Shown in pieces: positions 16,218 to 25,120 of a DNA stretch of 33,134 nt. The notes under the pieces are model-generated. The model did not search any database. It was not told where the DNA came from and saw only the letters and a list, made by a program, of their open reading frames with translations. Source of the stretch: Ureibacillus endophyticus (GTDB lineage: Bacteria; Bacillota; Bacilli; Bacillales_A; Planococcaceae). Both the position numbers and the translations under genes were made by a program. The stretch is from NCBI RefSeq assembly GCF_003628435.1, contig NZ_RBZN01000034.1:1-33134 (forward strand). The letters run 5' to 3'. How positions within the stretch are numbered: the stretch's first letter is position 1; each line of letters opens with the position of its first letter.

Positions 16218-16824
16218 ATTTATTCCAACCCTTTTCCTTAAACCTAGAAATCGCTTCGATTCGATTGCCTACGCCTAATTTATCTAAAATAGTAGAGATA
16301 TAATTTCGCACTGTACCTGCAGATAAAAATAACTCTGCGGCAATTTCTTTCGTTGTTTTTCCTTCAGCAACAAGTTCTAACACTTGGCTTTCTCGTTCTG
16401 TTAATGGATTTTCGCTATCATCTTCATAAACAAAATCTACTAATTCCGGTGCATAAATACGTCGTCCATCCATTATAACCCGAATAGAATTCACAAGTTC
16501 TTCAATCGGGCTATCCTTTAATAGATAACCGCGCACCCCCGCTTTTCGTGCACGTTCAAAATATCCTGGTCTTGCAAAAGTTGTTAAGATAATCACTTTA
16601 CAATCAGTTTCTTCATGTAATTCTTCAGCTGCATCTAAGCCCGTTTTTACAGGCATTTCAATATCCATTATACATATATCAGGCTGATGTTCTTTGACTA
16701 ATTGAACTGCTTCTTCACCGTTTTTTGCAAGTCCTACCACTTCCATATCTTCTTCCATATTAAGAAGTGATTTCATTGCACCAAGTAACATGCCTTGGTC
16801 TTCAGCAATGACAATTCGTATCAT
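16216..16824 (-). CDS. desR: DesR-like NarL-family response regulator
   Basis: The 202 residues align closely with B. subtilis DesR, which activates the desaturase gene when phosphorylated by DesK on cooling. The receiver domain has the acidic pair in IAEDQ (Glu8, Asp9), the phosphoacceptor in CIMDIEMP (Asp54, the same number as in B. subtilis), and TTFARPGYF. The C-terminal LuxR-type helix-turn-helix contains NPLTERESQVLELVAEGKT and SAGTVRNYIS. I prefer ATG 16824, one base after the desK stop, because AAGGA is nine bases upstream and the start MIRIVIAEDQ matches DesR; an ATG at 16833 would overlap desK. Confidence 0.93.
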   Translation of the reverse strand: MIRIVIAEDQGMLLGAMKSLLNMEEDMEVVGLAKNGEEAVQLVKEHQPDICIMDIEMPVKTGLDAAEELHEETDCKVIILTTFARPGYFERARKAGVRGYLLKDSPIEELVNSIRVIMDGRRIYAPELVDFVYEDDSENPLTERESQVLELVAEGKTTKEIAAELFLSAGTVRNYISTILDKLGVGNRIEAISRFKEKGWNK

Positions 16825-16825
16825 T

Positions 16826-17953
16826 TCACTCATTTCCTTTCTGGTGTGTAATGGCTAGCGGTACACTAATATGAAGCTTCGAACCTTTCTTACTTTCAAT
16901 TTTAAGTGAGCCGTTAATAAATTCCAAACGTTCCTGCATCCCTTTTAATCCATTTCCTGTAATATTTAGTTTATCATTAAATCCTTTGCCGTCATCTATA
17001 ATGCAAATGGAAATTTCGTTATAAGTTCTTTTAATCGAAATTTTACATTTTTTTGCTCCACTATGCTTTACAACATTCGTGATGGCTTCTTTTAAGCACA
17101 TACTTAGAACATTTTCAATTAATACAGGGATGTTTAAATCTGATGCATCTCCACTTACTTCAAGGTCAATTTGAGCAGCCTTTAATATTTGTTCAACTCT
17201 AATAATCTCTTCTTGCAATTTGACAGCACGCATATCCGCGACAAGTTCACGAACTTCTTTTAATGCTATGCTCGCCGTTTGACGAATATCTTTAATTTCT
17301 TGTAACGCTTGTTCAGGATTTTTTGTCACTAAACGACTTGCTAAATCACTCTTTAATCCAATCATCGATAGCTTTTGACCTAATGTATCATGAAGGTCTC
17401 TCGCGATTCGTTGGCGTTCCTCATGAATAATCAGTTCCTCAATGCGCTCCTTAGCATTTTCAAGTTCGCCTTCTAAATTTTCTCTTTTATTTCGGCTGTA
17501 TAAAGTAAATGGAAGTAGTACAACTCCAATTACCGTAATGATAATAAAAGGCGTTTGCGATAGAAACAAATGTAAATCAATAAAATAACCGGCAACAATC
17601 GATACAACAGTAAATCCAATATGCAATCCATACATGATAAAGAATCCAACAGTATTTCGAATATTGCCAATAAAGAATGCGGTAAATAATGACAAATAAA
17701 TATAGCCAAACATTAAGGTCATGGCAATATTTAATACCATTTCAAAACTAACCCACATATAGACAAGGCCATTTTGTGATTTAAAAGAAAAGCGATGAGA
17801 TAAGAAATACAGTAATATCAAGACTATTCCGATTGTAATTTGAACAAAGGAAAATGATCGAATGATAAAATAAAAGGGCATAATACAAAAAATAATCCAA
17901 ACATAAATACTAACCCACGGATTTTTCGGTAAAATTGTATACCAACTTTGCAT
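16826..17953 (-). CDS. desK: DesK-like thermosensor histidine kinase
   Basis: This 375-residue kinase has four to five N-terminal membrane helices (to about residue 150), a coiled-coil linker (NKRENLEGELENAKERIEEL) and a HisKA_3 dimerisation domain. The phosphorylated His in IARDLHDTLGQK is His188, the same number as in B. subtilis DesK when translation starts at ATG 17953. The HATPase_c domain shows IIDDGKGF and NGLKGMQERL. DesK senses membrane thickness or order and switches between kinase and phosphatase. ATG 17953 has GAGGA about seven bases upstream; an ATG seven codons earlier has a weaker site. It follows des by about 70 bases with a terminator-like hairpin between. Confidence 0.92.
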   Translation of the reverse strand: MQSWYTILPKNPWVSIYVWIIFCIMPFYFIIRSFSFVQITIGIVLILLYFLSHRFSFKSQNGLVYMWVSFEMVLNIAMTLMFGYIYLSLFTAFFIGNIRNTVGFFIMYGLHIGFTVVSIVAGYFIDLHLFLSQTPFIIITVIGVVLLPFTLYSRNKRENLEGELENAKERIEELIIHEERQRIARDLHDTLGQKLSMIGLKSDLASRLVTKNPEQALQEIKDIRQTASIALKEVRELVADMRAVKLQEEIIRVEQILKAAQIDLEVSGDASDLNIPVLIENVLSMCLKEAITNVVKHSGAKKCKISIKRTYNEISICIIDDGKGFNDKLNITGNGLKGMQERLEFINGSLKIESKKGSKLHISVPLAITHQKGNE

Positions 17954-18017
17954 GGTTTTCCTCGCTGAATTCATAAATTTTCTAATATATTATAACAAAC
18001 ATCTCAAGCTATAGAAA

Positions 18018-18042
18018 AACCATCTCTTATTTAGAGATGGCT
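18018..18042 (-). terminator. des: Hairpin at the des stop codon, partial terminator
   Basis: On the minus strand GCCATCTC and GAGATGG pair around the des stop and are followed by TTTTTC. It would let des be expressed more than desK-desR. A TATAAT lies just downstream, near 17990, and may give desKR its own promoter. Confidence 0.6.
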
Positions 18043-19088
18043 TTCATGTTTTTCGCTTTCGCTCTTATTGATTTTTCTCTAATTTTAACTAATGCATCTA
18101 CTTCTTTAAACGAAACAAACTTTTTACGATCTGGATCATATAGTTTATATCGAATTGACTCTACACTTGTTTTTAATGTAATTGTCGTAGCTCTTTGTAG
18201 CGGTTCAATTGATTCATGTGCTTCTTCTAATTTATAGTTTGGTACTCTTGGTGCTAAATGATGGACATGGTGGAAACCAATGTTACCAGTAATCCATTGT
18301 AAAATCTTTGGCAATTTATAATAAGAACTACCTTCGACTGCCGCTTTTACATAATCCCATTCAGTATCATATTCGAAATATGAATCTTCATAAGTATGCT
18401 GAATGTAGAATAACCAGATTCCAAGAGCTCCTGCGATAAATAATGTGATGCCATGAACTAATAAAAATGTTTGCCAACCGAATATTAAAATTAATGTCAC
18501 ACAAATCACTAGTAAAGCGATATTTGTGAAATAAGTGTTTAAACGTTCTTTTTGTTTAGCATCTTTACGATTAAATCGATTTAATACTAATACCATATAT
18601 AGAGGACCTAATCCAAACATAACGAGTGGGTTACGATATAATCGATAACCAAAACGAGCAAGCTTAGATTTTTCTAAGTACTCATCCACTGTTAACATAT
18701 CAATATCGCCAATTCCGCGTTTGTCTAAGTTAGAACTTGTTGCATGATGTATTGTGTGTTCACGTTTCCATTTTTGGTATGGGAAAGAAGTTAATATACC
18801 TGTAATGTTTCCTACAATGTCATTGGCTTTTTTACTTTTGAAAAATGAACCGTGTGTGCAGTCATGGAAAATAATAAACGTACGTACGACAAAGCCGGAA
18901 GCCAGTACACTACACGCTACTGTAAGCCAAGGTGAAAATTGTAATAAATAATATCCTGCTGCCCAAATAACAAGTAACGGTACGATGGTGTTGAAAATTT
19001 GAAAAATACTCGTTTTTAATTCAGATTTTGCAAACGGTGCCACGTCTTTGCGCAACTTCTTCGTTTTTTCTGCATCTGTCATTGTCAA
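18027..19088 (-). CDS. des: Membrane acyl-lipid desaturase (Des-like)
   Basis: The enzyme puts a double bond into membrane acyl chains, restoring fluidity in the cold. The three iron-binding histidine boxes are intact: HDCTH (75-79), HTIHH (111-115) and HHVHH (273-277). Hydrophobic stretches (about 33-75 and 185-235) are arranged as in B. subtilis Des, and the length (353) is close. The frame opens at TTG 19088, with AGAAGG eight bases upstream; ATG 19082 is two codons later with poor spacing, so a TTG start is likely. The downstream kinase and regulator genes match the B. subtilis des-desKR order. Palindromic sites upstream could bind DesR. Confidence 0.93.
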   Translation of the reverse strand: MTMTDAEKTKKLRKDVAPFAKSELKTSIFQIFNTIVPLLVIWAAGYYLLQFSPWLTVACSVLASGFVVRTFIIFHDCTHGSFFKSKKANDIVGNITGILTSFPYQKWKREHTIHHATSSNLDKRGIGDIDMLTVDEYLEKSKLARFGYRLYRNPLVMFGLGPLYMVLVLNRFNRKDAKQKERLNTYFTNIALLVICVTLILIFGWQTFLLVHGITLFIAGALGIWLFYIQHTYEDSYFEYDTEWDYVKAAVEGSSYYKLPKILQWITGNIGFHHVHHLAPRVPNYKLEEAHESIEPLQRATTITLKTSVESIRYKLYDPDRKKFVSFKEVDALVKIREKSIRAKAKNMKAISK

Positions 19089-19137
19089 AGTAATAACCTT
19101 CTTTCTTAACTATCTAAACTAATCATAAAGAAAAGGC

Positions 19138-19193
19138 AATGTGACATGTAGAAGCAAACATCACATTAATTTCATTACAAATGTCATATGACA
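19138..19193 (-). promoter_or_regulatory. des: Candidate DesR operator upstream of des
   Basis: A perfect 12-base palindrome, TGTCATATGACA (19182-19193), lies about 95 bases before the des start. ATGTGACATGT (about 19139-19149) repeats the TGACAT half-site nearer the gene. DesR activates by binding two adjacent sites upstream of the promoter, so position and symmetry fit, but the exact DesR consensus was not checked. Confidence 0.45.
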
Positions 19194-19390
19194 AACTGGA
19201 AATTCTATGATTGGAAAGCTATTCACGACATAATTTAGGATAGCAAGTTTCATTGTAGATATTCTAATAAACACTTAGTTTCATTTTTTGGCTGGGTTTC
19301 AAAAAATTATTTATACGATAATTTTTCACCATAATTTCTTTGTAAATTTTAAATACTATCCACAGTAAGTACTCTGAATTGAGATTAATT

Positions 19391-19495
19391 ATGGCTATGA
19401 AGGTCACTTCCATTAACTTTCTTGCATGGTTTGACCTTATTCACGCTTTTGAAGGTCACTCCGTTTATTTTTCATGCTAGTTTTGTCTCTCATTA
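19391..19495. repeat. Two diverged units of the 52-bp repeat family
   Basis: GAAGGTCACT occurs at 19399 and 19451, exactly 52 bases apart, each followed by a T-rich tail ending in TTTTG or TTTGAC. TTCACGCTTTTGAA in the second unit matches the TCACGCTTATGAA core of the array at 9323-9590. The rest of the 470-base gap between metH and des holds only the des upstream sites and the metH terminator. Confidence 0.6.
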
Positions 19496-19516
19496 CCGCA
19501 GATAAGAAAATCGACA

Positions 19517-19550
19517 CAAAAAAACCCCGAAAGAAACAATTCTTTCGAGG
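19517..19550 (-). terminator. metH: Terminator of the metH operon
   Basis: On the minus strand CCTCGAAAGAA and TTTCTTTCGGGG pair with a short loop and are followed by seven T, ten bases after the metH stop. Confidence 0.9.
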
Positions 19551-19559
19551 CATTCACGA

Positions 19560-22500
19560 TTATACGTTAAAGTATCGTGCATCTGGATGAGCAAATACGA
19601 TAGCAGAAACACTTGCTTCTGGTTCCATCATAAAGCCTTCCGTTAATTGCACACCGATTTGTTCTGGTTTTAATAATTTAAATAGCTTTTCTTGATCTTC
19701 TAAGTTTGGACAAGCTGGGTATCCAAATGAGAAACGTTGACCTTGGTATTTCGCTGCAAAACGTTCACGCATTGTGAAATCCGTTGCATCTGGGAAGCCC
19801 CATACATCCCGGATTTCTTGATGGATACGTTCTGCAAAACCTTCCGCAAGCTCAAGTGCTGTTGCAAGTAGTGCATGACTTTCCAAGAACTTACCATCTT
19901 CCTTAAACTGTTCGGCAACTTCCTTCACACCTTTACCTGCTGTCACAACCATTAGTGCTACATAATCCATTTGACCACTATCAACCGGCTTTAAGAAATC
20001 CGATAGACATAAATATGGCGCCTCTTTTTGGCGAGGGAAATGGAAACGTTCAATTTCTGTTTTACTATCTTCTGGACTGTAAATTACTACATCATCGCCA
20101 TCAGCTTGAGCTGGGAAGAATTGATACATTCCAGATGGTGTTAATAAATCAGACGTTAAAAATTCATTTACAAGATTATATAATTCAGTTGCACGTTGAT
20201 CGTTATCTGCTAATAACTTTTCAACATTTCCTTTTAAACCAAGGTGATGTCCAATTAATGTACGCATATTTACATATGGGTGTAAATGAGCAACAGAGTA
20301 GTTACGTTTAATATGTTGTACTAAATCTTTTGGTACATATACTGGTGCATCTTTAACAGTTCTAACCGGTTTTTCTGCCCCTTCTTTCACAGGACGGGCA
20401 GCACGTTTTTCATCGGCAAGCAAACGTTTTTCTCTTGATTCACGAAGCTCTTGAAGGAAAGCCTCACGTTCATTATTATCCATTAAACGGTTCGCATGTT
20501 CTAACCCTTGCATTGCGTCTTTTGAATAAATAACAGGACCGTCATACTCAGCAGCAATTTTGGTCTCTGTAAAACGTTTCGATAACGCCGCTCCACCAAC
20601 TAAAATTGGAACATCTATATTCGCTTCTTTGAAGTCTTGTGCAGTTAATACCATTTGTTGAGCAGATTTTACAAGTAAACCTGAAAGACCAACAAAGTCT
20701 GGCTTTTCTTTTCGAATCGCTTCGATTAATTGTGCTGGCGTTACCTTAATACCAAGGTCCACCACTTTATAGCCATTATTGCTTAAAATGATATCTACAA
20801 GGTTTTTACCGATATCATGCACGTCACCTTTTACAGTGGCAAGAACGATTTTCCCTTTACCTGAAGATTCTTCGTTTTTCTCCATGTACTGTTCAAGATG
20901 GGCAACTGCCGCTTTCATTACCCCGGCACTTTGTAAAACTTCCGCAACGATTAATTGATTATCATTGAACAGACGCCCTACTTCAGACATTCCATCCATC
21001 AATGGTCCGTTAATGATATCTAAAGGTGTATCAAAAATTTTACGTGCTTCTTCTAAGTCAGGAATTAAACCTTCTTTTGTACCTTCTACAATGTAATACG
21101 CTAAACGTTCTTCAACTGTATCAGGAATGTTAGCAACAGTCTTTTCCTTTTTCTTATCACGATAAAAATCAGTAAAAACAGCTAACGTTTCATCATTTGT
21201 ATTAAAAATTAAATCATTTGCTAATTTAATTTCTTCTTCCGGAATGGATGCATAACGCTCCAACTTCTCTGTGTTTACAATCGCATAGTCCAGGCCAGCT
21301 TGCGTACAGTGATATAAGAACACTGCATTTAACACTTCTCGTCCAACAGGAGGTAAACCGAATGATACGTTACTTACACCAAGTACCGTTAAGCTTCTTG
21401 GGAATTTTTCTTTAATTAAACGGATACCTTCAATCGTTTCTTCTGCAGCACCGATATATTGCTCATCTCCAGTACCTACAGGGAAAACAAGCGGGTCGAA
21501 AATAATATCTTCTGGTGCTAGACCCCATTTTTCCGTTAACAATTGATAAGAACGTTCCGCAATTTGCAATTTCTTCTCTCTTGTAACACCCATACCTTCT
21601 TCATCGATTGTTCCCACAACAACAGAAGCACCGTATTTTTTCACGATAGGCATTACAGCATCAAAGCGCTCTTCACCATCTTCTAGGTTAATAGAGTTAA
21701 TAATTGCTTTCCCTTGTGAATACTTCAATGCTTCTTCAATAACTTTCTCGTCTGTTGAGTCAATTACTAAAGGCACTTTTACTTTCTTCACAACTTCTTG
21801 CATAAAATTGCGCATATCTTCAAGCTCATCACGATCTGGGTTTGCTAAACAAATATCAATAACGTGAGCCCCATTTTTTACTTGGGCACGAGCAATTTCT
21901 GCAGCTTCTTCAAATTTCCCATCAATAATTAGCTGTTTAAATTTACGTGAACCAATAACGTTTGTACGTTCACCAATAAACAATGGGCGCATAGAATCAT
22001 CATATAAAAGTGGGTCAATACCTGATACTACATGACCATGTGTTTCATTTGGTGCTTGTCTTGGTTTGTATCCTTCTACTGCTTCACGAATCGCTTGGAT
22101 ATGTTCTGGTGTTGTACCGCAACATCCACCAACGATATTTAACCAACCTTTTTCTGCAAAACCGCGCAATTTAATAGATAAAGATTCAGGTGTTTCGTGA
22201 TAATGTCCCTCTTCATCTGGTAATCCAGCATTCGGATAACAACTAATATAACTTGTAGATAAATCTGATAATGAACGAATATGGTCCGTCATAAATTCCG
22301 GACCTGTTGCACAGTTAAGTCCAATTGATAATGGTTTTATATGTTCAATTGAAATATAGAATGCTTCAATTGTTTGTCCAGCTAACGTTGTTCCCATTGG
22401 CTCGATTGTTGCTGAAACCATAATTGGTAATGTTTTACCGGTTTCTTCAAAGGCACGATTTACACCAAGAGTAGCAGCCTTTACATTTAACATATCTTGA

Positions 22501-22991
22501 CTTGTTTCAAGTAAAATTAAATGTGCTCCAGCTTCTACTAATGCCTTTGCTTGTACGTAAAAGTTTTCTGTTAACTCATCAAACGTGATTCCACCAGTAA
22601 CAGATAAAGTCTTCGTTGTTGGACCAATTGCACCTGCTACAAAGCGTGGCCATTCTTCAGTTGAGTGTTCGTTAACAGCTGATAAAGCTAGTTCAACAGC
22701 ACGTTTATTAATTTCTTCTGCTTTATATCCTAATCCGTATTCGTTTAATACAAGAGGTGTACCACCAAACGTATTTGTACAAATAATATCTGCACCAGCT
22801 TTTAAGTAAGCACGGTGAATGTTTTCAACAACATCTGGTCGAGTCAAAACAAGATTTTCATTACATCCTTCAAGTTCTTCCCCACCAAAATCTTCAGCAG
22901 TTAAATTTTCTCGTTGAAGCATTGTTCCCATTGCCCCATCGATAATTAATATTCTATTTTTTAACTGTTCCTCGATTGGATGGTTATGCAT
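19560..22991 (-). CDS. metH: Cobalamin-dependent methionine synthase
   Basis: It moves a methyl group from methyltetrahydrofolate through cobalamin to homocysteine, forming methionine. The 1143 residues show all modules: the homocysteine domain with zinc ligands Cys227 (GLNCATG), Cys290 and Cys291 (GGCCGTTP); the pterin-binding domain (about 340-600, with ERTNVIGSRKFKQL); the B12 cap (about 640-735); the B12 domain with the axial ligand in DVHDIGK (His725); and the AdoMet reactivation domain (about 900-1143, with FGYPACPNLEDQE). The start ATG 22991 overlaps the upstream gene by eight bases, with AAGGAG nine bases before it. Control is by the SAM-I riboswitch at the head of the operon. Confidence 0.96.
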   Translation of the reverse strand: MHNHPIEEQLKNRILIIDGAMGTMLQRENLTAEDFGGEELEGCNENLVLTRPDVVENIHRAYLKAGADIICTNTFGGTPLVLNEYGLGYKAEEINKRAVELALSAVNEHSTEEWPRFVAGAIGPTTKTLSVTGGITFDELTENFYVQAKALVEAGAHLILLETSQDMLNVKAATLGVNRAFEETGKTLPIMVSATIEPMGTTLAGQTIEAFYISIEHIKPLSIGLNCATGPEFMTDHIRSLSDLSTSYISCYPNAGLPDEEGHYHETPESLSIKLRGFAEKGWLNIVGGCCGTTPEHIQAIREAVEGYKPRQAPNETHGHVVSGIDPLLYDDSMRPLFIGERTNVIGSRKFKQLIIDGKFEEAAEIARAQVKNGAHVIDICLANPDRDELEDMRNFMQEVVKKVKVPLVIDSTDEKVIEEALKYSQGKAIINSINLEDGEERFDAVMPIVKKYGASVVVGTIDEEGMGVTREKKLQIAERSYQLLTEKWGLAPEDIIFDPLVFPVGTGDEQYIGAAEETIEGIRLIKEKFPRSLTVLGVSNVSFGLPPVGREVLNAVFLYHCTQAGLDYAIVNTEKLERYASIPEEEIKLANDLIFNTNDETLAVFTDFYRDKKKEKTVANIPDTVEERLAYYIVEGTKEGLIPDLEEARKIFDTPLDIINGPLMDGMSEVGRLFNDNQLIVAEVLQSAGVMKAAVAHLEQYMEKNEESSGKGKIVLATVKGDVHDIGKNLVDIILSNNGYKVVDLGIKVTPAQLIEAIRKEKPDFVGLSGLLVKSAQQMVLTAQDFKEANIDVPILVGGAALSKRFTETKIAAEYDGPVIYSKDAMQGLEHANRLMDNNEREAFLQELRESREKRLLADEKRAARPVKEGAEKPVRTVKDAPVYVPKDLVQHIKRNYSVAHLHPYVNMRTLIGHHLGLKGNVEKLLADNDQRATELYNLVNEFLTSDLLTPSGMYQFFPAQADGDDVVIYSPEDSKTEIERFHFPRQKEAPYLCLSDFLKPVDSGQMDYVALMVVTAGKGVKEVAEQFKEDGKFLESHALLATALELAEGFAERIHQEIRDVWGFPDATDFTMRERFAAKYQGQRFSFGYPACPNLEDQEKLFKLLKPEQIGVQLTEGFMMEPEASVSAIVFAHPDARYFNV

Positions 22992-24831
22992 TTGCTTCTA
23001 CTCCTTCGTTCTGCTCATCAAGTTGTTTGATATATTGCATTAATTGTAGTGTTAAATCGTAACGTAAAAACGGTGTAATTAAATATATACCGTTAAAGTA
23101 TTTTGTTGCTGTATCTAGTAATTCTTTTGCAATCGCTACGCCTTCTTGTGCTTCGCGCTCTTTATCCCCTTCGCACGCTTTCATTCTTGCTAGTACTTCA
23201 TCGGATAATTTAATTCCTGGTACTTCATGATGTAAAAATTCAGCGCTTCGGAAAGATGTTAACGTCATAATTCCAATATAAATTGGAGCTTCTAAATGTT
23301 TCGTTGCTTCGTAAATCTCTACAATTTTTTCTGCAGAATAAACTGGTTGGGAGATGAAATAATCCGCACCATGTTCGATTTTTTTCTCAAGACGACTTAC
23401 AGCACGATCTAATACACGTACATTTGGATTAAAGGCAGCTGCTACCGAGAAATTCGCCTTTTTACGAAGTGCTTTCCCTGAGAAGGAAATTCCTTCATTT
23501 AATTGTTTAATTAATGAAATGAGTTCCATGGAAGACACATCATAAACACTAGTAGCACCTGGGAAGTCACCTATTTTTGTTGGATCTCCTGTAATAGCTA
23601 AAATATCGTTCATTCCTAAAGCACTTAGTCCCATTAAGTGGGATTGCAGACCAATTAAGTTGCGGTCACGACATGTAAGGTGAGGCATTACACGAATACC
23701 ATGTTGTAATTTTAAAATTGAACCCATCGCAACGTTACTAATACGTGGAGACGCAAGGGAATTGTCCGCCATCATAATAATGTCTGCACCTTCGTTATAA
23801 AGGGCTTTGGCACCCTCGACAAATGAATCAATTTCTAAATGTCTTGGTGTATCTAATTCAACAATGACAGAACGCTCACGTTTAACTTTTTCGTGTAAAG
23901 GTTCCACTCTAGTAGGCTCTGCATCTTGGATATATATTTCCGGTTGTTGTACTGTTCGTTTTTCTGTCAATGGTTTTAATTGTGCTAATTGCTTTTTAAC
24001 CGCTTCAATATGTTTTGGTGTCGTTCCGCAACATCCACCTATTAAACGAACTCCTTGGTTACGTAACTGAACAGCTGCACGTGCAAAATAATCAATTTCC
24101 GATTCGTAAATAACACGGCCTTCTTCGATATCTAGAAGGGATGCATTCGGATAAGCCGATAAAAAGGCATTCTGAGGTAGTTCTACCCCCTCTAATGCTT
24201 GGATTGTATGATGAGGGCCTAATCGACAGTTCACACCAACAACATCAGCACCTAGGCTTTCAAGCTGTTGTAAAGCATCGTTTAATTTCAAGCCATTTTG
24301 TAAGACACCCGGTTCATGCATCGATACTTGAGCAATAATTGGTAGATCCGTCATATTGCGTAACATTTTTAATGTTTTAGTTAGTTCTTCAAAATCAAAG
24401 TATGTTTCAAGTAACAGTCCATCTAAATCTGCACGAATTAATGTTTCTGCTTGTACACGAATCGCATCTAAAATTTCATCTAGTGTTACTTCGCTTTTTC
24501 GTACACCACGAATTCCACCAATGGATCCAATAACAAATTGATTACCACTTGATGCAGCCTTTTTCGCTAATTTAGCAGCTGCTTCATTGATTTCAACAAC
24601 TTTGGATTCAAGTCCATACCGCGCTAACTTTATCGCGTTTGCACCATATGTATTTGTTTGAATAACATCTGCACCAGCTAAAATATATTCACTATGAATT
24701 TTTTCAATCAGTTCAGGCTTTACGAGGTTCATCTCCTCATGGCAATGTTCAAGGCCATAAGAATATAATAAAGTTCCCATCGCACCATCTGCCGTTAACA
24801 CTTTGGATTTTAATGCTTCAAGTAGACCCAT
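22984..24831 (-). CDS. Bifunctional homocysteine S-methyltransferase / methylenetetrahydrofolate reductase (YitJ-like)
   Basis: The 615 residues join two domains. The N-terminal homocysteine methyltransferase domain (about 1-290) has zinc-ligand motifs VNCRLGP and IGGCCGTTP (Cys267, Cys268). The C-terminal methylenetetrahydrofolate reductase domain (about 320-605) has ITGDPTKIGDFPGA and a barrel typical of MetF. B. subtilis YitJ has the same fusion and length (about 612). It can supply methyltetrahydrofolate to MetH, encoded next with an eight-base overlap. ATG 24831 has GGGGAG six to eight bases upstream, and the longer frame begins before that site. Expression is set by the SAM-I riboswitch directly upstream. 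Confidence 0.94.
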   Translation of the reverse strand: MGLLEALKSKVLTADGAMGTLLYSYGLEHCHEEMNLVKPELIEKIHSEYILAGADVIQTNTYGANAIKLARYGLESKVVEINEAAAKLAKKAASSGNQFVIGSIGGIRGVRKSEVTLDEILDAIRVQAETLIRADLDGLLLETYFDFEELTKTLKMLRNMTDLPIIAQVSMHEPGVLQNGLKLNDALQQLESLGADVVGVNCRLGPHHTIQALEGVELPQNAFLSAYPNASLLDIEEGRVIYESEIDYFARAAVQLRNQGVRLIGGCCGTTPKHIEAVKKQLAQLKPLTEKRTVQQPEIYIQDAEPTRVEPLHEKVKRERSVIVELDTPRHLEIDSFVEGAKALYNEGADIIMMADNSLASPRISNVAMGSILKLQHGIRVMPHLTCRDRNLIGLQSHLMGLSALGMNDILAITGDPTKIGDFPGATSVYDVSSMELISLIKQLNEGISFSGKALRKKANFSVAAAFNPNVRVLDRAVSRLEKKIEHGADYFISQPVYSAEKIVEIYEATKHLEAPIYIGIMTLTSFRSAEFLHHEVPGIKLSDEVLARMKACEGDKEREAQEGVAIAKELLDTATKYFNGIYLITPFLRYDLTLQLMQYIKQLDEQNEGVEANA

Positions 24832-24886
24832 TTTTTCATCTCCCCAAAAAAACATACTTTCAAAAATTTTCTGTCATTTCTATAAC

Positions 24887-24918
24887 AATAAAAAGCCTTC
24901 TTCGTTAGAAAGAAGGCT
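24887..24918 (-). terminator. Terminator of the SAM riboswitch leader
   Basis: On the minus strand AGCCTTCTT and AAGAAGGCT pair around a seven-base loop and run into TTTTTATTG. It lies between the SAM-I aptamer and the yitJ-like start. Confidence 0.9.
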
Positions 24919-24939
24919 CGATTATCTTAATAGTTCCTC

Positions 24940-25035
24940 CTTATCTTTCGGCATAACGCCTGCTGGATTTAGCACCTTACGTTACGTTGGTTGCTGAAGC
25001 TTCATCGGGCCAGTCCCTCGACTTCTCTTGATAAG
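24940..25035 (-). promoter_or_regulatory. SAM-I (S-box) riboswitch
   Basis: Read on the minus strand, the aptamer shows the S-box order. P1 is CTTATC...GATAAG, followed by AAGAGAAGTCGAGGGACTGG, then CCCGATGAAGCTTCAGCAACC, AGGTGCTAAATCCAGCAG and AAAGATAAGG. SAM binding should favour the following terminator and shut off the methionine operon. Confidence 0.96.
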
Positions 25036-25061
25036 TGATATGAAATTGTATATTAAATTGA

Positions 25062-25090
25062 ATCATATCTTTAAATTCCACTTTAGTCAA
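25062..25090 (-). promoter_or_regulatory. Sigma-A promoter of the yitJ-metH operon
   Basis: TTGACT (25085-25090) and TATGAT (25062-25067) lie 17 bases apart, about 30 bases before the riboswitch P1 stem. Confidence 0.75.
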
Positions 25091-25120
25091 TAGAATTAAA
25101 CGAATATACGAAATAATCTA

